From Terebella lapidaria (lineage: Eukaryota > Annelida > Polychaeta > Terebellida > Terebellidae), in the NCBI GenBank assembly GCA_949152475.1, contig OX424563.1, positions 39,876,120 through 39,940,119 of the forward strand: 64,000 nucleotides of DNA, in the 5' to 3' direction. The notes under the pieces were generated by a model. The model saw nothing but the letters and a program-made list of their open reading frames with translations, was not told the DNA's origin and did no database searches. The position numbers were made by a program, and so were the translations under genes. The number at the start of each line of letters is the position of its first letter. The first letter of the stretch is position 1. Shown here piece after piece: positions 15,001-28,198 of this stretch.

Positions 15001-18000
15001 TAGCATAGGCGCTCATCGTATTTTATAATGGGGCATATCGTAAATTTCAAGTTAATTTATTCAGCGAGTATTTTCGGCTAACAGTTAGTCTAGGTACATA
15101 GTACATTGTGACATAATATGGGGCCGTTTCTGAGAGTTAATTTTTTGACCCCATGTTATAGCATAGGCGCTCATCGTATTTTATAATGGGGCATATCGTA
15201 AATTTCAAGTTAATTTATTCAGCGAGTATTTTCGGCTAACAGTTAGTCTAGGTACATAGTACATTGTGACATAATATGGGGCCGTTTCTGAGAGTTAATT
15301 TTTTGACCCCATGTTATAGCATAGGCGCTCATCGTATTTTATAATGGGGCATATCGTAAATTTCAAGTTAATTTATTCAGCGAGTATTTTCGGCTAACAG
15401 TTAGTCTAGGTACATAGTACATTGTGACATAATATGGGGCCGTTTCTGAGAGTTAATTTTTTGACCCCATGTTATAGCATAGGCGCTCATCGTATTTTAT
15501 AATGGGGCATATCGTAAATTTCAAGTTAATTTATTCAGCGAGTATTTTCGGCTAACAGTTAGTCTAGGTACATAGTACATTGTGACATAATATGGGGCCG
15601 TTTCTGAGAGTTAATTTTTTGACCCCATGTTATAGCATAGGCGCTCATCGTATTTTATAATGGGGCATATCGTAAATTTCAAGTTAATTTATTCAGCGAG
15701 TATTTTCGGCTAACAGTTAGTCTAGGTACATAGTACATTGTGACATAATATGGGGCCGTTTCTGAGAGTTAATTTTTTGACCCCATGTTATAGCATAGGC
15801 GCTCATCGTATTTTATAATGGGGCATATCGTAAATTTCAAGTTAATTTATTCAGCGAGTATTTTCGGCTAACAGTTAGTCTAGGTACATAGTACATTGTG
15901 ACATAATATGGGGCCGTTTCTGAGAGTTAATTTTTTGACCCCATGTTATAGCATAGGCGCTCATCGTATTTTATAATGGGGCATATCGTAAATTTCAAGT
16001 TAATTTATTCAGCGAGTATTTTCGGCTAACAGTTAGTCTAGGTACATAGTACATTGTGACATAATATGGGGCCGTTTCTGAGAGTTAATTTTTTGACCCC
16101 ATGTTATAGCATAGGCGCTCATCGTATTTTATAATGGGGCATATCGTAAATTTCAAGTTAATTTATTCAGCGAGTATTTTCGGCTAACAGTTAGTCTAGG
16201 TACATAGTACATTGTGACATAATATGGGGCCGTTTCTGAGAGTTAATTTTTTGACCCCATGTTATAGCATAGGCGCTCATCGTATTTTATAATGGGGCAT
16301 ATCGTAAATTTCAAGTTAATTTATTCAGCGAGTATTTTCGGCTAACAGTTAGTCTAGGTACATAGTACATTGTGACATAATATGGGGCCGTTTCTGAGAG
16401 TTAATTTTTTGACCCCATGTTATAGCATAGGCGCTCATCGTATTTTATAATGGGGCATATCGTAAATTTCAAGTTAATTTATTCAGCGAGTATTTTCGGC
16501 TAACAGTTAGTCTAGGTACATAGTACATTGTGACATAATATGGGGCCGTTTCTGAGAGTTAATTTTTTGACCCCATGTTATAGCATAGGCGCTCATCGTA
16601 TTTTATAATGGGGCATATCGTAAATTTCAAGTTAATTTATTCAGCGAGTATTTTCGGCTAACAGTTAGTCTAGGTACATAGTACATTGTGACCTAATATG
16701 GGGCCGTTTCTGAGAGTTAATTTTTTGACCCCATGTTATAGCATAGGCGCTCATCGTATTTTATAATGGGGCATATCGTAAATTTCAAGTTAATTTATTC
16801 AGCGAGTATTTTCGGCTAACAGTTAGTCTAGGTACATAGTACATTGTGACATAATATGGGGCCGTTTCTGAGAGTTAATTTTTTGACCCCATGTTATAGC
16901 ATAGGCGCTCATCGTATTTTATAATGGGGCATATCGTAAATTTCAAGTTAATTTATTCAGCGAGTATTTTCGGCTAACAGTTAGTCTAGGTACATAGTAC
17001 ATTGTGACATAATATGGGGCCGTTTCTGAGAGTTAATTTTTTGACCCCATGTTATAGCATAGGCGCTCATCGTATTTTATAATGGGGCATATCGTAAATT
17101 TCAAGTTAATTTATTCAGCGAGTATTTTCGGCTAACAGTTAGTCTAGGTACATAGTACATTGTGACATAATATGGGGCCGTTTCTGAGAGTTAATTTTTT
17201 GACCCCATGTTATAGCATAGGCGCTCATCGTATTTTATAATGGGGCATATCGTAAATTTCAAGTTAATTTATTCAGCGAGTATTTTCGGCTAACAGTTAG
17301 TCTAGGTACATAGTACATTGTGACATAATATGGGGCCGTTTCTGAGAGTTAATTTTTTGACCCCATGTTATAGCATAGGCGCTCATCGTATTTTATAATG
17401 GGGCATATCGTAAATTTCAAGTTAATTTATTCAGCGAGTATTTTCGGCTAACAGTTAGTCTAGGTACATAGTACATTGTGACATAATATGGGGCCGTTTC
17501 TGAGAGTTAATTTTTTGACCCCATGTTATAGCATAGGCGCTCATCGTATTTTATAATGGGGCATATCGTAAATTTCAAGTTAATTTATTCAGCGAGTATT
17601 TTCGGCTAACAGTTAGTCTAGGTACATAGTACATTGTGACATAATATGGGGCCGTTTCTGAGAGTTAATTTTTTGACCCCATGTTATAGCATAGGCGCTC
17701 ATCGTATTTTATAATGGGGCATATCGTAAATTTCAAGTTAATTTATTCAGCGAGTATTTTCGGCTAACAGTTAGTCTAGGTACATAGTACATTGTGACAT
17801 AATATGGGGCCGTTTCTGAGAGTTAATTTTTTGACCCCATGTTATAGCATAGGCGCTCATCGTATTTTATAATGGGGCATATCGTAAATTTCAAGTTAAT
17901 TTATTCAGCGAGTATTTTCGGCTAACAGTTAGTCTAGGTACATAGTACATTGTGACATAATATGGGGCCGTTTCTGAGAGTTAATTTTTTGACCCCATGT

Positions 18001-21000
18001 TATAGCATAGGCGCTCATCGTATTTTATAATGGGGCATATCGTAAATTTCAAGTTAATTTATTCAGCGAGTATTTTCGGCTAACAGTTAGTCTAGGTACA
18101 TAGTACATTGTGACATAATATGGGGCCGTTTCTGAGAGTTAATTTTTTGACCCCATGTTATAGCATAGGCGCTCATCGTATTTTATAATGGGGCATATCG
18201 TAAATTTCAAGTTAATTTATTCAGCGAGTATTTTCGGCTAACAGTTAGTCTAGGTACATAGTACATTGTGACATAATATGGGGCCGTTTCTGAGAGTTAA
18301 TTTTTTGACCCCATGTTATAGCATAGGCGCTCATCGTATTTTATAATGGGGCATATCGTAAATTTCAAGTTAATTTATTCAGCGAGTATTTTCGGCTAAC
18401 AGTTAGTCTAGGTACATAGTACATTGTGACATAATATGGGGCCGTTTCTGAGAGTTAATTTTTTGACCCCATGTTATAGCATAGGCGCTCATCGTATTTT
18501 ATAATGGGGCATATCGTAAATTTCAAGTTAATTTATTCAGCGAGTATTTTCGGCTAACAGTTAGTCTAGGTACATAGTACATTGTGACATAATATGGGGC
18601 CGTTTCTGAGAGTTAATTTTTTGACCCCATGTTATAGCATAGGCGCTCATCGTATTTTATAATGGGGCATATCGTAAATTTCAAGTTAATTTATTCAGCG
18701 AGTATTTTCGGCTAACAGTTAGTCTAGGTACATAGTACATTGTGACATAATATGGGGCCGTTTCTGAGAGTTAATTTTTTGACCCCATGTTATAGCATAG
18801 GCGCTCATCGTATTTTATAATGGGGCATATCGTAAATTTCAAGTTAATTTATTCAGCGAGTATTTTCGGCTAACAGTTAGTCTAGGTACATAGTACATTG
18901 TGACATAATATGGGGCCGTTTCTGAGAGTTAATTTTTTGACCCCATGTTATAGCATAGGCGCTCATCGTATTTTATAATGGGGCATATCGTAAATTTCAA
19001 GTTAATTTATTCAGCGAGTATTTTCGGCTAACAGTTAGTCTAGGTACATAGTACATTGTGACATAATATGGGGCCGTTTCTGAGAGTTAATTTTTTGACC
19101 CCATGTTATAGCATAGGCGCTCATCGTATTTTATAATGGGGCATATCGTAAATTTCAAGTTAATTTATTCAGCGAGTATTTTCGGCTAACAGTTAGTCTA
19201 GGTACATAGTACATTGTGACATAATATGGGGCCGTTTCTGAGAGTTAATTTTTTGACCCCATGTTATAGCATAGGCGCTCATCGTATTTTATAATGGGGC
19301 ATATCGTAAATTTCAAGTTAATTTATTCAGCGAGTATTTTCGGCTAACAGTTAGTCTAGGTACATAGTACATTGTGACATAATATGGGGCCGTTTCTGAG
19401 AGTTAATTTTTTGACCCCATGTTATAGCATAGGCGCTCATCGTATTTTATAATGGGGCATATCGTAAATTTCAAGTTAATTTATTCAGCGAGTATTTTCG
19501 GCTAACAGTTAGTCTAGGTACATAGTACATTGTGACATAATATGGGGCCGTTTCTGAGAGTTAATTTTTTGACCCCATGTTATAGCATAGGCGCTCATCG
19601 TATTTTATAATGGGGCATATCGTAAATTTCAAGTTAATTTATTCAGCGAGTATTTTCGGCTAACAGTTAGTCTAGGTACATAGTACATTGTGACATAATA
19701 TGGGGCCGTTTCTGAGAGTTAATTTTTTGACCCCATGTTATAGCATAGGCGCTCATCGTATTTTATAATGGGGCATATCGTAAATTTCAAGTTAATTTAT
19801 TCAGCGAGTATTTTCGGCTAACAGTTAGTCTAGGTACATAGTACATTGTGACATAATATGGGGCCGTTTCTGAGAGTTAATTTTTTGACCCCATGTTATA
19901 GCATAGGCGCTCATCGTATTTTATAATGGGGCATATCGTAAATTTCAAGTTAATTTATTCAGCGAGTATTTTCGGCTAACAGTTAGTCTAGGTACATAGT
20001 ACATTGTGACATAATATGGGGCCGTTTCTGAGAGTTAATTTTTTGACCCCATGTTATAGCATAGGCGCTCATCGTATTTTATAATGGGGCATATCGTAAA
20101 TTTCAAGTTAATTTATTCAGCGAGTATTTTCGGCTAACAGTTAGTCTAGGTACATAGTACATTGTGACATAATATGGGGCCGTTTCTGAGAGTTAATTTT
20201 TTGACCCCATGTTATAGCATAGGCGCTCATCGTATTTTATAATGGGGCATATCGTAAATTTCAAGTTAATTTATTCAGCGAGTATTTTCGGCTAACAGTT
20301 AGTCTAGGTACATAGTACATTGTGACATAATATGGGGCCGTTTCTGAGAGTTAATTTTTTGACCCCATGTTATAGCATAGGCGCTCATCGTATTTTATAA
20401 TGGGGCATATCGTAAATTTCAAGTTAATTTATTCAGCGAGTATTTTCGGCTAACAGTTAGTCTAGGTACATAGTACATTGTGACATAATATGGGGCCGTT
20501 TCTGAGAGTTAATTTTTTGACCCCATGTTATAGCATAGGCGCTCATCGTATTTTATAATGGGGCATATCGTAAATTTCAAGTTAATTTATTCAGCGAGTA
20601 TTTTCGGCTAACAGTTAGTCTAGGTACATAGTACATTGTGACATAATATGGGGCCGTTTCTGAGAGTTAATTTTTTGACCCCATGTTATAGCATAGGCGC
20701 TCATCGTATTTTATAATGGGGCATATCGTAAATTTCAAGTTAATTTATTCAGCGAGTATTTTCGGCTAACAGTTAGTCTAGGTACATAGTACATTGTGAC
20801 ATAATATGGGGCCGTTTCTGAGAGTTAATTTTTTGACCCCATGTTATAGCATAGGCGCTCATCGTATTTTATAATGGGGCATATCGTAAATTTCAAGTTA
20901 ATTTATTCAGCGAGTATTTTCGGCTAACAGTTAGTCTAGGTACATAGTACATTGTGACATAATATGGGGCCGTTTCTGAGAGTTAATTTTTTGACCCCAT

Positions 21001-24000
21001 GTTATAGCATAGGCGCTCATCGTATTTTATAATGGGGCATATCGTAAATTTCAAGTTAATTTATTCAGCGAGTATTTTCGGCTAACAGTTAGTCTAGGTA
21101 CATAGTACATTGTGACATAATATGGGGCCGTTTCTGAGAGTTAATTTTTTGACCCCATGTTATAGCATAGGCGCTCATCGTATTTTATAATGGGGCATAT
21201 CGTAAATTTCAAGTTAATTTATTCAGCGAGTATTTTCGGCTAACAGTTAGTCTAGGTACATAGTACATTGTGACATAATATGGGGCCGTTTCTGAGAGTT
21301 AATTTTTTGACCCCATGTTATAGCATAGGCGCTCATCGTATTTTATAATGGGGCATATCGTAAATTTCAAGTTAATTTATTCAGCGAGTATTTTCGGCTA
21401 ACAGTTAGTCTAGGTACATAGTACATTGTGACATAATATGGGGCCGTTTCTGAGAGTTAATTTTTTGACCCCATGTTATAGCATAGGCGCTCATCGTATT
21501 TTATAATGGGGCATATCGTAAATTTCAAGTTAATTTATTCAGCGAGTATTTTCGGCTAACAGTTAGTCTAGGTACATAGTACATTGTGACATAATATGGG
21601 GCCGTTTCTGAGAGTTAATTTTTTGACCCCATGTTATAGCATAGGCGCTCATCGTATTTTATAATGGGGCATATCGTAAATTTCAAGTTAATTTATTCAG
21701 CGAGTATTTTCGGCTAACAGTTAGTCTAGGTACATAGTACATTGTGACATAATATGGGGCCGTTTCTGAGAGTTAATTTTTTGACCCCATGTTATAGCAT
21801 AGGCGCTCATCGTATTTTATAATGGGGCATATCGTAAATTTCAAGTTAATTTATTCAGCGAGTATTTTCGGCTAACAGTTAGTCTAGGTACATAGTACAT
21901 TGTGACATAATATGGGGCCGTTTCTGAGAGTTAATTTTTTGACCCCATGTTATAGCATAGGCGCTCATCGTATTTTATAATGGGGCATATCGTAAATTTC
22001 AAGTTAATTTATTCAGCGAGTATTTTCGGCTAACAGTTAGTCTAGGTACATAGTACATTGTGACATAATATGGGGCCGTTTCTGAGAGTTAATTTTTTGA
22101 CCCCATGTTATAGCATAGGCGCTCATCGTATTTTATAATGGGGCATATCGTAAATTTCAAGTTAATTTATTCAGCGAGTATTTTCGGCTAACAGTTAGTC
22201 TAGGTACATAGTACATTGTGACATAATATGGGGCCGTTTCTGAGAGTTAATTTTTTGACCCCATGTTATAGCATAGGCGCTCATCGTATTTTATAATGGG
22301 GCATATCGTAAATTTCAAGTTAATTTATTCAGCGAGTATTTTCGGCTAACAGTTAGTCTAGGTACATAGTACATTGTGACATAATATGGGGCCGTTTCTG
22401 AGAGTTAATTTTTTGACCCCATGTTATAGCATAGGCGCTCATCGTATTTTATAATGGGGCATATCGTAAATTTCAAGTTAATTTATTCAGCGAGTATTTT
22501 CGGCTAACAGTTAGTCTAGGTACATAGTACATTGTGACATAATATGGGGCCGTTTCTGAGAGTTAATTTTTTGACCCCATGTTATAGCATAGGCGCTCAT
22601 CGTATTTTATAATGGGGCATATCGTAAATTTCAAGTTAATTTATTCAGCGAGTATTTTCGGCTAACAGTTAGTCTAGGTACATAGTACATTGTGACATAA
22701 TATGGGGCCGTTTCTGAGAGTTAATTTTTTGACCCCATGTTATAGCATAGGCGCTCATCGTATTTTATAATGGGGCATATCGTAAATTTCAAGTTAATTT
22801 ATTCAGCGAGTATTTTCGGCTAACAGTTAGTCTAGGTACATAGTACATTGTGACATAATATGGGGCCGTTTCTGAGAGTTAATTTTTTGACCCCATGTTA
22901 TAGCATAGGCGCTCATCGTATTTTATAATGGGGCATATCGTAAATTTCAAGTTAATTTATTCAGCGAGTATTTTCGGCTAACAGTTAGTCTAGGTACATA
23001 GTACATTGTGACATAATATGGGGCCGTTTCTGAGAGTTAATTTTTTGACCCCATGTTATAGCATAGGCGCTCATCGTATTTTATAATGGGGCATATCGTA
23101 AATTTCAAGTTAATTTATTCAGCGAGTATTTTCGGCTAACAGTTAGTCTAGGTACATAGTACATTGTGACATAATATGGGGCCGTTTCTGAGAGTTAATT
23201 TTTTGACCCCATGTTATAGCATAGGCGCTCATCGTATTTTATAATGGGGCATATCGTAAATTTCAAGTTAATTTATTCAGCGAGTATTTTCGGCTAACAG
23301 TTAGTCTAGGTACATAGTACATTGTGACATAATATGGGGCCGTTTCTGAGAGTTAATTTTTTGACCCCATGTTATAGCATAGGCGCTCATCGTATTTTAT
23401 AATGGGGCATATCGTAAATTTCAAGTTAATTTATTCAGCGAGTATTTTCGGCTAACAGTTAGTCTAGGTACATAGTACATTGTGACATAATATGGGGCCG
23501 TTTCTGAGAGTTAATTTTTTGACCCCATGTTATAGCATAGGCGCTCATCGTATTTTATAATGGGGCATATCGTAAATTTCAAGTTAATTTATTCAGCGAG
23601 TATTTTCGGCTAACAGTTAGTCTAGGTACATAGTACATTGTGACATAATATGGGGCCGTTTCTGAGAGTTAATTTTTTGACCCCATGTTATAGCATAGGC
23701 GCTCATCGTATTTTATAATGGGGCATATCGTAAATTTCAAGTTAATTTATTCAGCGAGTATTTTCGGCTAACAGTTAGTCTAGGTACATAGTACATTGTG
23801 ACATAATATGGGGCCGTTTCTGAGAGTTAATTTTTTGACCCCATGTTATAGCATAGGCGCTCATCGTATTTTATAATGGGGCATATCGTAAATTTCAAGT
23901 TAATTTATTCAGCGAGTATTTTCGGCTAACAGTTAGTCTAGGTACATAGTACATTGTGACATAATATGGGGCCGTTTCTGAGAGTTAATTTTTTGACCCC

Positions 24001-25536
24001 ATGTTATAGCATAGGCGCTCATCGTATTTTATAATGGGGCATATCGTAAATTTCAAGTTAATTTATTCAGCGAGTATTTTCGGCTAACAGTTAGTCTAGG
24101 TACATAGTACATTGTGACATAATATGGGGCCGTTTCTGAGAGTTAATTTTTTGACCCCATGTTATAGCATAGGCGCTCATCGTATTTTATAATGGGGCAT
24201 ATCGTAAATTTCAAGTTAATTTATTCAGCGAGTATTTTCGGCTAACAGTTAGTCTAGGTACATAGTACATTGTGACATAATATGGGGCCGTTTCTGAGAG
24301 TTAATTTTTTGACCCCATGTTATAGCATAGGCGCTCATCGTATTTTATAATGGGGCATATCGTAAATTTCAAGTTAATTTATTCAGCGAGTATTTTCGGC
24401 TAACAGTTAGTCTAGGTACATAGTACATTGTGACATAATATGGGGCCGTTTCTGAGAGTTAATTTTTTGACCCCATGTTATAGCATAGGCGCTCATCGTA
24501 TTTTATAATGGAGCATATCGTAAATTTCAAGTTAATTTATTCAGCGAGTATTTTCGGCTAACAGTTAGTCTAGGTACATAGTAGATTGTGACATAATATG
24601 GGGCCGTTTCTGAGAGTTAATTTTTTGACCCCATGTTATAGCATAGGCGCTCATCGTATTTTATAATGGGGCATATCGTAAATTTCAAGTTAATTTATTC
24701 AGCGAGTATTTTCGGCTAACAGTTAGTCTAGGTACATAGTACATTGTGACATAATATGGGGCCGTTTCTGAGAGTTAATTTTTTGACCCCATGTTATAGC
24801 ATAGGCGCTCATCGTATTTTATAATGGGGCATATCGTAAATTTCAAGTTAATTTATTCAGCGAGTATTTTCGGCTAACAGTTAGTCTAGGTACATAGTAC
24901 ATTGTGACATAATATGGGGCCGTTTCTGAGAGTTAATTTTTTGACCCCATGTTATAGCATAGGCGCTCATCGTATTTTATAATGGGGCATATCGTAAATT
25001 TCAAGTTAATTTATTCAGCGAGTATTTTCGGCTAACAGTTAGTCTAGGTACATAGTACATTGTGACATAATATGGGGCCGTTTCTGAGAGTTAATTTTTT
25101 GACCCCATGTTATAGCATAGGCGCTCATCGTATTTTATAATGGGGCATATCGTAAATTTCAAGTTAATTTATTCAGCGAGTATTTTCGGCTAACAGTTAG
25201 TCTAGGTACATAGTACATTGTGACATAATATGGGGCCGTTTCTGAGAGTTAATTTTTTGACCCCATGTTATAGCATAGGCGCTCATCGTATTTTATAATG
25301 GGGCATATCGTAAATTTCAAGTTAATTTATTCAGCGAGTATTTTCGGCTAACAGTTAGTCTAGGTACATAGTACATTGTGACATAATATGGGGCCGTTTC
25401 TGAGAGTTAATTTTTTGACCCCATGTTATAGCATAGGCGCTCATCGTATTTTATAATGGGGCATATCGTAAATTTCAAGTTAATTTATTCAGCGAGTATT
25501 TTCGGCTAACAGTTAGTCTAGGTACATAGTACATTG
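1..25536. repeat. 158-bp satellite, giant homogeneous tandem array
   Basis: Head-to-tail array with an exact 158-bp period. Taking monomer position 1 as CTCATCGTATTTTATAATGG, copies start at 1, 159, 317 and so on; after one inserted base at 5,707 every start is shifted by one, and the last partial monomer starts at 25,440. That gives 161 full monomers plus 97 bases. The monomer has 57 G/C of 158 (36%). Departures from consensus seen by eye are at 5,251, 5,285, 5,707 (insertion), 5,713, 6,411, 13,691, 16,693, 24,512 and 24,584. The array runs off the left edge of the window. It has no long open frame on either strand. Such near-identity is typical of recently homogenised satellites, including centromeric ones, but nothing here proves a centromere; collapsed or copied assembly is the alternative. 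Confidence 0.98.
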
Positions 25537-26319
25537 GAGCGTCACATGTCCATCTTACGGTGGAGCATCACTAGTCCATTGTACGATGGAGCGTCGCATG
25601 TCCATCGTACAGTGGAGCGTCTCATGTCCATCTTACGGTGGAGCGTTCCATGTCCATCGTACGGTGGAGCGTCGCTTGTCCATCGTACGGTGGAGCATCC
25701 CTTGTCCATCGTACGGTGGAGCGTCACATGTCCATCGTACGGTGGAGCATAGCATGTCCATCGTTGGGTGGAGCGTCACATGTCCATCGTACGACGGAGC
25801 ATCCCATGTCCATCGTACGGTGGAGCGTCACATGTCCATTATACGGTGGAGCATCCCATGTCCATCGTACAGTGGAGCATTGCATCTCCATCGTACAGTG
25901 GAGCGTCGCATGTCCATCGTACATTGGAGCGTCCCATGTCCATCGTACGGTGGAGCGTCACATGTCCATCGTACGGTGGAGCATAGCATGTCCATCGTAC
26001 GGTGGGCGTAAGAGGTCCATCGTACGGTGGAGCACCACATGTCCATCGTACGGTGGAGCATCGCATGTCGATCGTACGGTGGAGCATCACATGTCCATCG
26101 TACGATGGAGCAACCCATGTCCATCGTACGGTGGGGCGTCACATGTCCATCGTACAGTGGAGCCTCGCATGTCCATCATACGGATGAGCGTCACATGTCC
26201 ATCGTACGGTGGAGCGTCTCATGTCCATCGTACGATGGAGCATCACATATCCATTGTACGGTGGAGCGTCAGATGTCCATCGTACGGTGGAGGATCACAT
26301 GTCTATCGTACGGTGGAGG
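25531..26319 (+). repeat. 26-bp satellite, short forward array
   Basis: About 30 copies of a 26-bp unit (15 G/C of 26, 58%) that reads GTACGGTGGAGCGTCACATG followed by TCCATC. It starts inside the last 158-bp monomer, sharing the word ACATTG, and ends at 26,319, where the sequence becomes non-repetitive. Units differ from each other by a few substitutions. One 25-bp unit around 26,005-26,029, where GGTGGGCG replaces GGTGGAGCG, is a useful landmark because its reverse complement recurs near 42.6 and 44.07 kb. Open frames across this block are a by-product of the stop-free unit and are not annotated as genes. Confidence 0.96.
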
Positions 26320-27216
26320 TCGATTTTGAGGGAGGTTCATGTTATGTCCCTGGCGATACTGGATAGAAAATGCGCACTAACAGACACCAATAAATATCCA
26401 CATTTTGTTTCTCATTTTCTTTCTTTTTCATTCTTATCTTTCAATCTTGCCCGGAGTAATTTTAACATGGCATTTTGATATACATGGATATACTGGGAAT
26501 GAATATTGACTGATAGTGTGACACACTGATGATCTCACAAGGATATCACAGAGACCTCGCAAGTGTGACGTCGTGGCTCTTGGGTGTGAGATAGTCATAT
26601 ATCTTGTGGGCGAACTTAAATATTGTTAAATTGATCACTATCATGATGAAGTTCATCATTTCAAAGTGATATAACAGTGTTTCTGTTTTGTGTTTACCAT
26701 GCGTGTGTTTGCAATTAATTTGCCGTATTGGTCCTAATAGTAACACGGCGAGCCAAAGCAAGATCTCCTGCAGCAGCGCGCGCAAAAATAAGGTCACAAT
26801 TGAGGTCAAAAATAAGACAAAGACTGAATAGTATACCTATAGCCTTCAATTCTTCTTTATTATGATTCAAATTTTATAAATATGTTGATTGAGATTTCCC
26901 AAGATGTTATTAGAAAGATATGACGTGAAATATAGGGTTACGAAAAGCGAATATTTTTGGGGAAAAAAAAGGGCCCGTGCTTCTATTAGGGCACGTGCCA
27001 CTATTGGGACCGACATGATATATATCCTAGTATACCTACATTGATAAATTATTCTTTCTCGTAAAATTAAGCCTAACTAGAAAGTTGTCATGATGAATAT
27101 TGTCAAATCTTGAAGCAGGCAAGTTTCAATGGTGTAATCTTTAATTATAGTTCCAATGCCTAAAGACTCCCTAAAGTACATACCCGAAGTGCTACACAGC
27201 CTGCAAATATTCATTT
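26320..27216. other. Non-satellite spacer, no gene recognised
   Basis: Single-copy-looking, AT-rich sequence following the 26-bp array. The longest open frame here, 87 codons on the minus strand at 26,546-26,809, has a hydrophobic start but no family signature, and I do not call it a gene. A GC-rich patch at 26,971-27,013 holds two similar words around a CACGTG core (GGGCACGTGCC). I see no tRNA, no splice-bounded exon and no element ends. Confidence 0.6.
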
Positions 27217-27234
27217 GGGGGGGGGGGGGGGGGG
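27217..27234 (+). repeat. Homopolymer of 18 G
   Basis: An uninterrupted run of 18 G, followed within four bases by another run of five. Long G runs slip during replication and sequencing, so the exact length is uncertain. It could form a G-quadruplex on the plus strand, but nothing nearby suggests a function. Confidence 0.9.
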
Positions 27235-27340
27235 CTTACGGGGGTTACATTGGTGTTGGATTTCTTAACGTTCTCTGGTCGTCATGCTGTTGTAAGTAAC
27301 CAGTTGCTAGTTGAAGAGAGATTATAACGCTCGGTTGCGT

Positions 27341-27385
27341 GATGCCGCAGTGGCCGAGTGGTTAGAGCGCTCGCGTTCGAATACA
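27341..27385 (+). repeat. tRNA-derived fragment (A box plus partial B box)
   Basis: TGGCCGAGTGG at 27,351-27,361 is a perfect class II (Ser/Leu-type) tRNA A box, followed by TTAGAGCGCTCG. A TTCGAAT word at 27,376-27,382 resembles the core of a B box. The two lie only about 20 bases apart, too close to leave room for an anticodon arm and variable arm, and no acceptor stem pairs. It is best read as a decayed tRNA pseudogene or SINE head rather than a working tRNA gene. Confidence 0.6.
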
Positions 27386-27766
27386 AAGGTATTTCATTCC
27401 CCGGCTACATTCTGTTCAATATTTATTTTCTAGATCTATGCTGTTTTTGTTTTACAATATCTGATAAATTCATTATAATTATTATTTGTGTTTTTTCCAA
27501 GATATGCTTTTTACAGTGAGTTTCGATATACAGATCTACATGTAGGCCCACATAAAAATATGACTTTAGTTGAAGTTTCAGTTGTATTATGAGTGGGCCT
27601 AGGCCTATGGCATGCGAAAGGGGCCACCGCCAAGTGTTATAATCTCAAATACTCATCTCAAATAGTAATCCTTTGGGCCCAAGTCCCAAGTACCGTACAC
27701 TGCTCCTTAATACTACTCGTTCACTGAAAACATACCATTTAATCCGTCTCGCACCTTTTTCATCCT
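27386..27766. other. Spacer, no feature recognised
   Basis: AT-rich spacer between the tRNA-like fragment and the TIR element. It contains GGGCCTAGGCCTA-type words near 27,596-27,607, which recur through the island, but no open frame or repeat end that I can support. Confidence 0.5.
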
Positions 27767-27796
27767 GGCGATATCGTGATATAGTCCCCGCCGGGG
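27767..27796 (+). repeat. Left terminal inverted repeat
   Basis: Starts GGCGATATCGTGATATAG and ends in GCCGGGG. It pairs with the right end at 24 of 30 positions. The inner part repeats the GTCCCCG motif found in every 213-bp unit. Confidence 0.6.
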
Positions 27797-28021
27797 ACTA
27801 TTTCCCATACACTTTTTTTATGTAATTCTCCTTTGTTTTCAGTCCCGCCGGTGACTATTTGCCAAACACTTCTTGTTTATGCAGTTTTCTTTCTTTTTTT
27901 CATGACAATAACTTCAAGTCCATTTACCAACCGCAAATTGCGTTTACGATCATTTACGTCCCCTGTAGGCCTAATATGGCAGATTTGTACCTAAACACCG
28001 ACTCTAAAAATATACGTAGTT

Positions 28022-28196
28022 CATTTATAACCAATATATTTATACATGCTGCTTATTCCGTTTGATTTCTTTACGGAATAAAGCGCACAATATATTGATA
28101 TATTGATTTCATGCAATTCATTTATATACACCAATATATGTAAACTTGCTGCTTATTCCGTTTGATTTTTTTACGGAATAAAGTACAATATATATA
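28022..28196 (+). repeat. Two-copy ~100-bp module with a hairpin
   Basis: Two similar segments offset by 100 bases. Each contains a perfect inverted repeat, TTATTCCGT paired with ACGGAATAA over an 11-base loop (arms begin near 28,053 and 28,153). The stem is conserved in both copies although the sequence just upstream differs by small indels. Confidence 0.75.
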
Positions 28197-28198
28197 TG

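Noticed and set aside
1-25536. Telomeric or rDNA spacer repeat
   Set aside because: No TTAGGG-type words and no rRNA sequence adjacent; the period and content fit a satellite.
25531-26319. CRISPR-like array
   Set aside because: Units are directly contiguous with no unique spacers, and the context is eukaryotic. It is an ordinary tandem satellite.
26546-26809. 87-codon minus-strand frame with a hydrophobic start
   Set aside because: No family resemblance, no neighbouring exon and a length expected by chance in AT-rich sequence.
27217-27234. G18 tract as a regulatory quadruplex
   Set aside because: A single homopolymer run with no gene nearby; slippage or sequencing error explains it as well.
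27341-27385. Functional tRNA-Ser or tRNA-Leu gene
   Set aside because: The A box is good but the B-box-like word is about 20 bases away, with no room for an anticodon arm and no acceptor pairing.
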